From Voacanga thouarsii (lineage: Eukaryota > Streptophyta > Magnoliopsida > Gentianales > Apocynaceae), in the NCBI GenBank assembly GCA_026120185.1, contig JANUWF010002280.1, forward strand, positions 62,001-126,000: DNA of 64,000 nucleotides. Direction: 5' to 3'. The first letter of the stretch is position 1, and each line of letters opens with the position of its first letter. The position numbers and the translations under genes are program-made. The notes beneath the pieces are model-generated. The model made no database searches and was not told where the DNA came from. It saw only the letters and a program-made list of their open reading frames with translations. Below, in pieces: positions 46,431 to 58,250 of the stretch.

Positions 46431-48300
46431 ATGTAAATAAACTTAGAAGCTGTAAGTAAAAAATGTAAATGATAATCACTAGGCAAATTCTTCAAAGGAT
46501 CAAGTTCACAAGACAACAAGAGATGGGATGCTAAGATAAATAATGATTAACCAATCCTAACTCAAATAATTCAAGGGGATTTGAAATTCTAGGACTTCAT
46601 CCCACCAATCTCAAGAGTTATGATATGAAAATCTAATACAAATGAAAGATGCAAGCTAAGAACTCGCATAATTAGCCAGCTGAAGAGCATTTTAATTTAA
46701 CCCAGCACTTAATGGTTTAGGCATAATGCAACTCAGCTCCGCAAAATATTTCTCTTGAGTTGATATCAAGTCATAAAAAAAGGACATGTCAAATCTTAAA
46801 GCTGCCTAGAAAAGGAGATAAGAACAGTTTATAAACTCAAGATATCGACTTAATTAGAAGGTACGTAACACTTGTTTTAAACTTGTAGAAATTGACTTAA
46901 AACCAAGAAAAGGAGTAGCACTAAATACTAATATATAATAAGAAGAATGGAATGTTTAAGAAGTTTGTTAGAGAAAGACTTGTTTAGTATCAATATATTT
47001 ATCCTTGTGTTTGATTAGGCTTAATCAATTAAGTAGCGTAGTAATATCTATAGAGAATTATATACTAATTTAACGACTTGTGAGAATGATGATAAGGTTA
47101 ATACAAAAATCTACATCCCAACTAACTATAATGTGTTAAATTTACCCAAATAAGCATAATAACATCCGGATTTTCCCTCAAAAAGAAGCTGGATTAATCA
47201 GCATGGTTTTTTCCAACTAGGTGCTAATTAGTTGAGGTAATTAATGAAAATATGAGAATAACAAGAAAGTGGATTCTCTCAGTAAACGAGACCAAATCAT
47301 TTGTGAAAAGACTAAAACAAATACGTTTTGCTGGTGGGCCATTTAGATATGGGATGTGAATCTCAGAGTTTATGCAGTGATCACTTTCATAGAAGAAATG
47401 ATGCTGTCCCTTGTTCCTTTTATATGCTAAGAAGAAACCACCATAGATGAGAAATTCATGCTTGGAGATCTAATTTCTGCAAACAAAAGAAATAAAAGAT
47501 GTTGATTTGGAAGAAAATCTTCTTCACTCTACATCAAATTCTTAATATCATTCTTCTTTGGGGATTTAGCCCTTCATAGCAATCAATAGCTACCAACAAA
47601 AGTGATTGATCATACCTAAAGCTATTGATGAAACCACATTGTGGAAATACTAAAATCACATTGCAAGGTGACAGCAAACCCTTAAAATTTCATTGAAATA
47701 TCCTTATCTTTTGTTTCTTTGTAGCTAGTTCATACTTCATACTCTTCTATTAACATAATTCTATCCAAAAAACTATCTCAAATTATAAAAATCCTAGCCT
47801 TCATGTCTGTCCACTTCATCCAAACACAACCAAATAAAACCAGCCAAAGTATATTTTTTGTGGGGAAAAAAAAAGGTAAACTGATTTCCTCACTACTCCT
47901 TAGAATCTTCACAGAGTAAGTAAACTCGCAAGCAAACAGAAATTCACACATGCCTCCCACAAGGGCCACAACCACAATTACACGTTACATTTATATACAT
48001 ATAGCAAGAATAGATAGAAGAGCAGCTACAGAGCTCACCTGATGATCAATCAAAGAGTAGAAACATCAGAGTCACCGTTGTGGCCGTGGCGTTGCACACA
48101 AGGAATTGAAGTAATCACCAACATATTAAAGTAAAAGGGGAAAAAAAAATCAAGATCCATTGATAACAACAGCTAAGAGTAGAACTTGAACAAACCATAG
48201 AATTTGCAAAAATGGTAAACAATCATTGAGAATCCACAAAATAAAATAAAAACAGAGCAAAAATCTTGTGGTGCTGCAAACTGTTGAAGAGCAGAGACGA
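46431..48300. other. hAT region upstream of the transposase
   Basis: Non-coding and AT-rich. On the minus strand TCAGGTGAGCT near 48040 looks like a splice donor and could pair with the acceptor near 46421. That would make 48040-48300 a 5' untranslated exon. The region 48300-48650, near the right end, is richer in GC and has CT/GA-rich stretches. Confidence 0.4.
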
Positions 48301-48875
48301 GAAGAGTGGCTTACCCCACTGATTCACTGAACACCAGTCTGGCAGGCGGCAACGGCACCGCGGCAGTCCTTACACTGAAAGGGATGGAGTGGAGGACCGG
48401 AGGTGAAAGGGATATCAAGGAGAGTGAAATGGAGTCGATGGAGGTTGGATTGGACTGTGAAATGGAGTCAATGGAGGTCGTTGGACAGTGAAAGAGGGAA
48501 GCGAAGCTCCGAAAGGGAAGGGAGTCGGGAGGAGAGGAGGAGGAGTTGGCGCTTGGCGGGTGGCGGCACAGACGCACGTCGCACAGAGATAGAATCGGGA
48601 CGGCTCGGGAGACGGGAGTGAAATGAAAGAGAGGTGTTTTAGGGTTTCCATTTTTTAGTTTTAATTTATTAAAAAATATATATTTTTTTTAAATTCATAT
48701 TTCGATTTTTCGGTTCGATTTTTCGAACCGAAAACCGAACCGAAATAAAAACCCTTCTCCGCAACCGAACCGAACCGAACTGTTTTCCTAAAAAACCGAA
48801 CCGAAATCATATATTCGGTTCAGTTCGGTCCAGAAAATCGGTTTGGACCGTATTTTGAACAGCCCTAGATATAAT

Positions 48876-50343
48876 ACCCGAATATTATTTACAAAATAAA
48901 TTTCGACTTCACTCTAAACTCTTCTAAACTGTGTTCGAAAAAATCCTATGGTCTAGGCTATTAGGACAAAATAATATTTATTATTTTTCTTGGACCCGAA
49001 AAATCTAAAATAATAAATATTAATTATTTTTCTTGGGATTAAATAAATAACCCAATAAATAATTAATGAACCCAAATGAAACAAAAATAATTAAACTTTA
49101 ATTATTTATTTATTAGGATTTAATTAAATAAATAACCCAATAAATAATTAAATAATAATTATTTTCCTCTAATTTAAGTCTCGGTTAATTTTCTAATTAT
49201 TTAAACTGGACCCAATTCCTGAATAATTAATTAACCCATTAAACCAGATAATAAATTTCTCTCCATTTATTTTATTCCAGTACAATAATAAATTAAACTT
49301 TCCCGAATAAAATAAAACTCTCTCAATTGAGATCATTTTCTTAACCCAAAAATTAATTAGGACTTACGGGCTATTCCGATGACCAAAAAGACACATCGTC
49401 TTGGCTACTAAAATGACCAAAATATCCTTACTATATAAATAGATGTATTTTGTATTTATCACCATAAGGAAATATTGACCCCAAGAATAATGCTGCATAA
49501 GCAGAGTCTTCGATCTACAAGTGAAAATGACTAAAATACCCTTCTACACATCGCCGTACATTTAGAGAGAAAGAAGTGTACTAACACCTCTCTAAAAGAT
49601 ATCTACCATCCTTAGGCCTCCAGTCCAATGATCCACGACTTCTTGGAGTGTTTCCGCTTTCCAAGGGAGCGACCCAAAGCAAACATCCAAGTCATGTTTC
49701 CCAGGGCCCTGGATATTTAGATCATCCGGACAACCACAAGGAGCGATATAGTGTAGAAACTATCTTGTACAAGTCTGTCTTAACTAACTAGTCACACATA
49801 CCCAACATACAAGTATATTGGCCATCCGATAGAACCTCAACTATAGTATATCAAAGCATATGTTTCCAGCTTCGCCAGACCACCAACTCATACTCAAGTC
49901 ATAGAGTACTAGTCCACGCTATAGCGGTAGTAGACTAGGTTTCTTCCATATAGTACTTTTTAGAAACCACTACTACATGTCCTATTCTACGTATTCGAAA
50001 TACGCTTATGTCATGAAGTGAGTGGCCTACTCACTGGCTAAAAGTAAGTCATTCCCCATTTGGAATTCATAACATAATAACCTAAACATGACGAGATTCC
50101 TATTCTTATCAATCAGTTAAGAATGACTGTTTATGTGTTTAAATAACCCATGATCCATACCTTACTGTGAAAGACCTCCATTCACATGGATCACTTATTT
50201 ATATACAATGGATCTGTTCCAAACGAAATTGTACACAAATAAAGAGAATTATTTCACAAACAATCTTCGATAAATAAATTTTTTTATTAACATATTCGAT
50301 ATTTTCATCAGAAAAACTAGTCTAAGAGAGCATATTCCCAACA
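48876..50343 (-). repeat. Element A'' 5' LTR, right segment
   Basis: Resumes the family-A LTR exactly after the hAT target duplication and ends CATATTCCCAACA at 50343. AATGT (50344-50348) follows, the target duplication of A''. Confidence 0.92.
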
Positions 50344-50348
50344 AATGT

Positions 50349-50605
50349 ATTAATAATATCCTATCTCATTAATACTATGATTATGGATGATTTAAGAAAA
50401 AACACATTCTAGTGTAGTAGGAACCTTATATCACGATCTCTATCATGATTTTCTTAACACAGTATTATACTCGGAACTTTATCTAACAGTTTTTATATAC
50501 ATGAACATATAGAATAAAGAAACTGAAAGATAAAGAATATCTTTTATTGATTTAATGTACAAAATACATTGTATAAATAATTACTTCTATGGCACAATCC
50601 TAACA
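50349..50605 (-). repeat. LTR D, right segment with the LTR start
   Basis: Continues 33332-33906. Its right end is the reverse complement of TGTTAGGATTGTGCC, a typical copia LTR start. Directly beyond it, on the minus strand, AAGAGGTGGAGT resembles a polypurine tract. So this may be the 3' LTR of an element whose internal part is lost, rather than a solo LTR. Confidence 0.5.
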
Positions 50606-51686
50606 ACTCCACCTCTTAATTTACTTTCTTTTCACATTTACCTCCAACCAAATATAATGTTTTTCCTATTTTCTTTCCCTCTTTAATTACTTTTACTTTT
50701 CACCATAACCAAACATAAACTTAGATAAAGTATTTATTCATTTCCTCTTTGTTTATTCGTAATATAGTGTAAATCTACAAAGACTTATATTTTAGAGTTT
50801 AAAATAGAGAAGTACAAGAGAAGAGAGATTAATAATAAAACTTTTACTTGGAAAAGGGGAAAAAAAAGGAAGGGACATTTGATAACTTCTTGAGTGTGGG
50901 AGAGAGAGCGGGAGAGAAGTTGGGGGAAAGAATCCATAATGGTCTTTAACTTGTCTCTAGAAATAAAGATCTTTATAGATGAATGAAACTCCACTCCTAT
51001 ATGTTTATAATTAATTTTATGACAATTTTTAAACCTCATAGGTAATGATTATTATAATTCTCTGAATAGTCCATGAAATGAGTTATGCTACTAGTATTTA
51101 TTTACTTTAAACTTGACTAGTTGATATGCTATAATCCCTGCTTTAGGCTTCCCATAATATTAATAGGTGAACAAACTATCCCTAAAACCCTAAGCCAAAA
51201 AGGAAAAGGAAAAAAAAAGTTTAACCCTGGTTATTAACGTAGTGCCTAAAGCATTACATGCAAGGATGCCAAAAACAATTTTTGTTTTTGGGAAAAAAAA
51301 AGAGCCTATTTTAAAAGGGTACTTCTAATTAAAGTAAGCAAGCTAGTTGCAAAGCATGCCATCTGTTTCATATTTGGAAAGCAACTATATAGAATGATGA
51401 GCTGAAAATTTTCTCAATCTTGAACAGAGAAATATTTGCAGGTAAATAATTAATTCAGAAAAATAACATTACTAGAAAACGTTAATTTGCAACTGTGGAT
51501 TTGTAATGAGTTGTAATTCATGACAAATTTGCACCTAGATTAGAAGAAAAGTGGAATAAGAGAAAGTTTACAATCAATTTGCAATGGAAACGTATGAAGT
51601 AAAATTTTTCATTGCAATTTAGTTGCGCTTTCATTGCAAATACTATTTTTTAAAAAAATATAAATTAAATTTTATTTAAACAAACA
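50606..51686. other. AT-rich intergenic sequence
   Basis: I see no gene, LTR or terminal repeat that can be supported. CATTACTAGAAAACG near 51467 faintly recalls a CACTA-type terminus, but no partner end was found. Confidence 0.5.
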
Positions 51687-53880
51687 ATGTGCAACATAAT
51701 TCTCATAGCATTTGGATACTATTCATATGTTGTTTCATTTCGGTCCTGCGTCAGTTTATGCACTCTATGCGTCTTGCTCGAACGCCTAATCCGTCGACCC
51801 TTATGGTGCCTGTCAGCTTCGTCCCGTTCGACCATCAGCTCTATGCTAGTCGTGTCATTCTCTCCTATTTGAGTCAGGCATCATCCCTGATGCCTTAGGC
51901 TATTCGTACTCCTTGAATAACTTAGCGAATTGCTACAGTTTCTCTATCGGCTCTCAACTGGTGTAGGACATTAGTAAGCTTTTCCACTCTACTAAGTACT
52001 CTTTTGATGATGACCGATTTTTGTGACAGACAATTTGATCTGATAGTATCTCTTTGGCCACTTTGTTATACTCGTCATTCATTCTTGCTAGTTCCCTTGT
52101 GAAAACGTTCCTTGAAGGATTGTCGGGGTCCGTGTGGTACAGCTTGAGAAGTCACACGTCAGCTCCAGTTTGTAAGCCATAGTTCCAATTTTTTTGAGCA
52201 CGGTAAATGGCCCTCGTACCATCTCATTAGTCTCTTGTGTATGCCCCGGATCCTTCTATGTTGGTAGAGCTTCACCAATACTTGGTCTTCCTCCTTGAAC
52301 TCACGGAATGTTTTCTTCTTGTCGACCAACTTCTTTGTTCATCGGGCCGCATTCTCTAAGTATAGCTTAGCCACGTTTGCTCATTCTTGTCAGTCTTTGG
52401 CAAACTGATAAGCTAGAGGACTTGATCTTTTGTAACGGCAACAATGTCTTTGGGGGTCATTGGCTAAAACTCCAAGATTATCTCAAATGGACTTTTGCCA
52501 GTGCTCTCATTTCATTACAAGTTGTAAGAGAATTAGGCTACATTCATCAACCTTGTCCAATCTCGTTGGTTGACAATCACATAATATCGTAAATACATCT
52601 CGAGTATGTTATTCACATATTCTGTCTATCCGTCGGTATATAGGTGCATTGTGGTCGATATATTGACTGTTGTTCCCAAAAGACAGAAAAGTTTCGTCTA
52701 AAACTGGCCAGTGAACCATAAGTCCCGGTCACTCACGATTAATGTTGGCAATCCCTAACGCTTGACAATGTGCCTTATGAATAACTTAGTCGTCACCTCC
52801 GCAGTACATTCCTTTAGGGCGGGAATAAGCTCGACATACTTAGACAAATGGTCCATAACCACAAGTACACTCGTACACCCATCCGACTTAGGCATTCTCA
52901 CAATAAAATCTATTGAGACATTATTCTATGTCTTTTTGGGGATTTGCAATGGTTGTAATAGTCCCGCGGGTGGTTGGTTTTTCACCTTGTCTTATTGGTA
53001 TATAAGACAAGTATATAGATTCGTTGGCCTTTGGTATAAAGGATCCCTTCCTTAATCTAAAATCTTGTCGGTTTCTTTTGCTCTACCAATTCCTTTAACA
53101 TTTAGGCTTGCCAGTTATGTTCCCAACTTTCCTTGATCTATTCAAGGAGTCGTCCCTTAAGTGCTCTAGTTATTAGGCAATGTTGCTTTTGCAACTTAGG
53201 GGGCCACAATATTAGTCTTGCTTGGTTTGTATTCAAACTCGTACCTAAATTCCGCTAAGTAATCCAACTATCGAGCTTGCTTATTTGGGAGCTTCTTTTG
53301 AGTTTGGTTATAACTTACAATCATATGGTCCGTCTTAATTTTGAACAGTATAGCGGCATTGAGATAATATTCCTAAACTCTTAGATAGTGGATGACTGCT
53401 AACATTTCTTTCTCGTGCGTCGGGCTATTGTCGTTCCACTTCGTTTAGCTTTCGCCTCTTGTAGACTACTGAGTGGCCTTCTTGCATAAGCACCCCACCA
53501 ATAGCGAAGTCAGATCCATCGATGTGCATCTTGAATAGTTTCATGAAGTCGATAGTGCCAACACCCTTAGTGACGCCGTCCTTCAAAGCCTCAAATGCGA
53601 GTTGGCACTTAGGAGACTAACTCCATGCCCATGCCTTCTTCAGTACGTTGGTTAATGGTATTGTTATATCTGAATGCTCCTCGATGAAATAGCAATAGTA
53701 GTTACCAAACCCCAAGAACGAACAAAACTTAATAGCCTTAGTCGGAGCCTTTTACTCTACTATAGCCTTAATCTTCTGAGGGTCCATCCAGATCTTACCG
53801 TCCCCACGATGTGTCCTAGGAAGAAGACTTTTCTTAGCCTGAGCGAGCATTTCTCATTTTTCATGTATAAGCTGTGATAT
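51687..53880 (-). pseudogene. Decayed Ty3/gypsy pol fragment: RT end, RNase H, integrase
   Basis: Read on the minus strand from about 53850 leftwards. The RT connection is FLGFGNYY and PLTNVLKKAWAW. RNase H has HIDGSDFAIGGVLMQEGH near 53500, with the tail decayed through multiple stops. The integrase catalytic core has VVMDHLSKYVELIPA near 52850, SDRD near 52735 and STTMHLYTDG followed by TE near 52630. The EYVNNILEMYLRYYVIVNQ block comes next. The C-terminal domain fades to about 51720. Integrase after RNase H identifies gypsy. It is a different lineage from element C. LTRs were not found. Confidence 0.78.
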
Positions 53881-53881
53881 C

Positions 53882-55440
53882 AAGGTAGGAAAAGAAAACT
53901 TGGAGGAAGACCTTATGATTTTGTCCATTGATGATTATGATGTAATTTTAGGAATGGATTGGTTTACAAATTATGGAGCTCGGTGGACTGTAAGAACAAG
54001 ACAGTGCAATATATCAAGCCAAGATATGATGTGCTGTAATTTAATGGCAAGTGAGTGAAGAAACAGAAATTCTTAATAGCTGAAGCCAAGGTTGGGAAAC
54101 TGTTGAAACAAGGATGCCAAGGATTCCTGGCTTATTATATAAACAAGCCAAAAGACCAATGCACTATGAAGAACACCATAGTAGTGAGGGAGTTTCCATA
54201 TGTTTTTCTTACAGAACTTACTTCTCTTCCTCCTCCTCAGAAAGTTGAGTTTACAATAGACCTAATTCCAGAAGCAGAACCAGAACCAGTGTCAAGAACC
54301 CTGTATCGATATCCCCTGTAGAATTGAATGATCTAAATGAGCAGTTGGAAGAATTATTGAAGTAAGGGTCTATAAGACCCAGTACTTCACCATAGGGAGC
54401 TTCTGTGCTATTTGTGAAGAAGAAAAACAAAGCATTGAGGTTATACATACATTATAGAGGACTGAACAATCTGACAATTAAGAAAAAGTATCCCCTACCC
54501 TTGATAGACGAGCTGTTTGATCAACTTCAGGGATCTAGCTATTACTCCAACTTAGATCTGAGATAAGGTTACTATTAAGTTCATGTCAAAACGGAAGATA
54601 TTCCTAAAATGGCTTTCAACACCATATATGGACATTATAAATTTGTGGTAATACCATTCAGAGTGACTAATGCACTTGCAGTATTCATAGACCTATTGCA
54701 TTAAGTTTTCAAGCCATACTTGAACAAATTCATTGTAGTGTTTATTGAAGACATACTTATCTACTTTAAGAGCCCGAAGGAACATGCTGAGCATCTAAGA
54801 CTAGTACTAAAGAAATTGAGAGAACAAAAGCTCTTTGTTAAGTTCAGTAAATGTGAGTTCTAGCTTGATATGACATCATTTCTTGGCCATGTAGTATCAA
54901 AGGATGGTGTCAAGTTGGACCCAGCTAAAATAGCGACAATCTCAAATTGGAAGCAACCTGAGAACACAATGGAGATTGGAAACTTCTTAGGACTTGCCGG
55001 GTATTATCATTAGTTCATCAAGGGTTTCTCAATATTAGCTTCACCAATAACTCGCTTACTGAGGAAAGATGTGCATTTTGTCTGGAACTAAAAGTGTGAG
55101 AAGAATTTCCAGAAATTTAAATGAAGATTGATGATGACCCCTGTGTTAAGTTTGTTGGAGTAAAATAAACTATATGCCTTATATACTGATGCATTAAAGG
55201 AAAGGCTGGGAGCAATACTGATGCAAGACATAAAGGTTATAGCCTATGTATAATTGAAATTGCAACCTCATGAAGTTAGCCACACAACTCATGAACTGGA
55301 GTTGGCCGCTATTGTATTTGCTCTGAAGAAGTGACAACATTATCTGTATGGAGTTGAGTACGAGGTATTTGCTGACCATAAGAGCCTCAAATATACCTTC
55401 ATTCAGAAATACATTCACAAGAGCTTCAAATACTATTGAA
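53882..55440 (+). pseudogene. Decayed Ty3/gypsy pol fragment related to element C: protease end, RT, RNase H
   Basis: The sequence parallels element C from ENLEEDLMILSIDDYDVIL, through KLLKQGCQGFLAYYINKPKD (open at 54055-54321), to the RT palm and RNase H (VFADHKSLKY-like region near 55370). Many stops and frameshifts occur. The YIDD-type site reads IEDIL near 54745, so an active-site Asp is Glu. It breaks off around 55410-55440 inside RNase H. It abuts the oppositely oriented gypsy fragment at about 53880, so one of them was inserted or rearranged there. Confidence 0.8.
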
Positions 55441-56950
55441 ACAATATCAATTCATCTTAAAATTCTGTAATTTCCATCCATAATCTAGGATAAACTTTCC
55501 TACACCCAGGAAAACATTTTATAGCATAACTTTCACCAAAATATCTTAAAATATAGAAATTATAGAACAAAAATATCTCAAATACATTTCAAATAACTAA
55601 GAAAATATAAGTATATTTTAGCCCTATCACATCCCCCCACATTTGAGACTTTGCTTATCCTCAAACAAACAAGACATTAAACATCAACAAGCAAAACATC
55701 TTCTAGCACAAATAGTTGGTGTCTAACATTACAAAGATATTATTCTTTTTCCCACTTAAGAATCCTAATCAACAATTAATCAAGCCAAGCTTATACAAAC
55801 TCATTTATGTGGATAGATATAGCTAAGACTATCAAAGTCAAGTTAAACAAGTCCATTCTAATTCATTGAAAGTTATTCATTCTTGCAAATGAAGCCAAAC
55901 AGACAACGTAATTAATATAAGCTAAAGTTATCAAATCCACTCATATTTCATGACTCTAACTTCTGCAACTTGAGTAGCAAACTAGAGATATTCTCATTTT
56001 TTTTCATTGAATTCTCTCCCTCTTTTTTTTTTTTTCAAGAGCTTAGGGAATTAGTAGTCTCAAGTGAATGAGTTTCTCTTCACTTACCATATTAGTCCCT
56101 TTTATCATCAAATTTTTAAACTCTAATCTTTTTCAACTCACTATTACTTTTCTTTTTCATACTCTTTCCACACGTTGTTTTTCACTAAAGGACATGCGCT
56201 TTGTATTTCCAAACTTTTTTTTCTCCAAACTTTTTCTAGAATGGGTAATACATCCCTTTTGACTCTTTTTTTTTTTTTTTCTTTCACTCATTTTTTTTTT
56301 TCAAATCTCTCCTCTCGCCCTATTTACTCAAACTCAAAATTATGATAAGTTTAGAAAATATAAAACATAAATTAGTCAATAACCTTTACTTATACTTCAT
56401 CATATTAACCTTTTAACCACAAATCACAAGACAAAGCATCCTTCACTTACTAAAGAATAGACAAGGTTAGCTTAAATTCTCAAGAGTTACTTATATCACA
56501 CTAAATAAACAAGTTTAATAAACTCAATTCAATCAAATAAATGTTAAACATGAATCTTATGCAAAAAGAAAAATAATATCAATGCCATATTAAACAACAA
56601 CGAAAAATTATTTTGCTGGTTGACTCAAATCACAACTTAAAATTCTTTGGGCAAGAATATATTAATCCCTTTCCCACACTTAAACTGAACAATGTCCTCA
56701 TTGACCTAAAATATCACAATACAACATAGCCAAAAGACTTAGAAGATGAAGGGAAGAAAACAGAATAAGATACTTTCCAAGACTTCAAGTAGAAAGTTCC
56801 ACGAAAGATTATAAGATAGAAGAATCCATTCCAACAAAGAGCATTAGTTGATGAGTCATACTTAGGAACAAAAAAAACAAATGAAAGCATAAAGTAAACT
56901 TAAATGAAAAGAAAGAAAATAACAAAAGAAAAATAGTAAAATAAGGGATA
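55441..56950. other. AT-rich stretch between retroelement remnants
   Basis: No coding sequence. The phrase CACATCCCCCCACATTTGAG near 55628 and a CCCACACTTAAACTG phrase near 56672 recall non-coding parts of gypsy elements such as Athila. T-runs occur near 56020 and 56265-56305. The origin is not settled. Confidence 0.35.
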
Positions 56951-58250
56951 GAAACTTAAATCATCCATCTAAGCATCCCTAGCATCCTCTCCAGCATTAG
57001 CATCCTGATCAGTATCACTTCTAGCAGGGATATCCCCAAAGCTGCCTCTAGCTCTAGCTTAGGTACCATTGTGAAATTGCTGCATCCATGTAACCCATTG
57101 CTGCTCATGTGCATCATGCCTCTTATACATGGCCTCCATAGAATCCCGAAGCTGAAGAAGTATAGTCGTCTGAGTCTCTCTCCCAAGTCTCAACTGCTCT
57201 AACTAGCCTCTCACCTCTGCCTCAAAATCAGCACCAGGCTGTGATCTAGAAGTACTCACTCGTGCTCTAGGCTGTGGTGGAGAAATCTCTTTAGGTAGCT
57301 CCACAAGTGCGATTTGTACCATCCCAAGGTGCTGCGCCTCGAATGACCTCATCCACCTATTTACTCCCTCATGATACTTGTACCCATAGTTTACAAGTGT
57401 CTGCTCATCCACTATATCCTTTTCAGAAATAGTCTCAGTCAGCTCCCCATCACAACTTACTGCCAAGGCTTGAAAGGTACGCATAATCACTAAAGAAAAC
57501 ACAAAGGCTTTAGTAAAGAGCTTAGAATAGACCATATCCCTTATAGACTGAATTATCAATAAGGTGAGGGGTATAGGTCTGAGTACCAATCATCATCAAT
57601 GACTCTCGTCTAATTGAACCCACTAGCCCTATGTACCACATTAAATGCAATGATATAAACTAGGGCTCTTAATAGGCTTGGAGGTCATTTTTTGAATAAT
57701 AGCCAGATGAAGCAATAGGCCCTCTCTAGTACATACCCAACTCTATGCGGGTATTAGTAAAGCTCCACTGAGGGTCAAGAGTGGTCCTTTAATTGTGATG
57801 GTCAACTGCGAGCTAAAGTCCCTCATTATGAACACTCAAAATGGAAGTTAATCTAGACCTATCAAATTCAATAGGTACCTCCTTAACTATGGTAGAAATA
57901 GTCTCCAGGTTGTTTTTCTTTTTGTCTTGCATATTGCCATAAAATTTCTTAATCAACATTGGACAGTACATATCCTAAAATATAATGATAGGCTCCTAAC
58001 CTAATCTCCTAAATATGGTAGATAGCTGTAGAGAGTTGTCAAGGGAAGGCTTGAAAGTTTTTTCTACTATGATCTTGTTGTTGGCATGCTTTTGGTACCA
58101 CAACTGACAAGTATGCTCAACAAACTAGGTAAGCTGAGTAGGATGTGGCTCAAAGGAAGGGATAGGCTGAGACGAAGAGGCTCTAGACCTCTTAGTAGGT
58201 GGATGAGATCCTCTAAGGCGTAATAGTGCCGGAAGAGATTGAATTCACAA
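56950..58250 (-). pseudogene. Very decayed retroelement ORF with plant-transposon-protein-like domain
   Basis: Read on the minus strand, the region near 58030-57860 gives LSTIFRRLG, PMLIKKFYGNM and STIVKEVPIEFDRSRLTSIL, separated by stops. The spacing parallels the third ORF of element B (NILDMFDHIGW, PLVLEFCANL, SRVKGREIEFDHRLFNRI). This is the domain I recognise as PF20167-like, found in several plant LTR retrotransposons including Athila-type and Sirevirus. Shorter open stretches continue to 56956. Several stops are TAG where Trp is expected. Confidence 0.45.

Larger units (their letters stand above)
41991..48867 (-). mobile_element. hAT-superfamily DNA transposon, 6.9 kb
   Basis: The ends are the inverted repeats TAGGGCTGTTCAAA (41991-42004) and its complement (48854-48867). 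It is flanked by the 8-bp duplication GATATAAT (41983-41990 and 48868-48875). An 8-bp duplication and this terminal repeat are classic for hAT. Subterminal regions (about 42005-42165 and 48690-48850) are full of CGGTT/AACCG repeats in both orientations, as expected for transposase binding sites. It carries a hAT transposase on the minus strand. Other content is non-coding, apart from a minisatellite and one coding-like plus-strand ORF. Confidence 0.95.
33912..50343 (-). mobile_element. Element A'': family A Ty1/copia retrotransposon with a nested hAT
   Basis: A minus-strand element flanked by the perfect target duplication AATGT (33907-33911 and 50344-50348). The 3' LTR is 33912-35954 (2043 bp). 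The 5' LTR is 41411-41990 plus 48876-50343 (2048 bp without the hAT and its duplication). Inside are a leader, gag, protease, integrase, RT and a deleted RNase H in copia order. All genes have stops or shifts. Tentatively Angela/BARE-like, from the LTR terminus and polypurine tract. Confidence 0.9.

Noticed and set aside
51175..51195. Telomere-like CCCTAAAACCCTAA
   Set aside because: Only two loose copies of the unit, in AT-rich sequence. No array.
51467..51482. CACTA-like terminus CATTACTAGAAAACG
   Set aside because: The first bases do not match CACTA exactly, no inverted partner end was found, and no 3-bp duplication could be tested.
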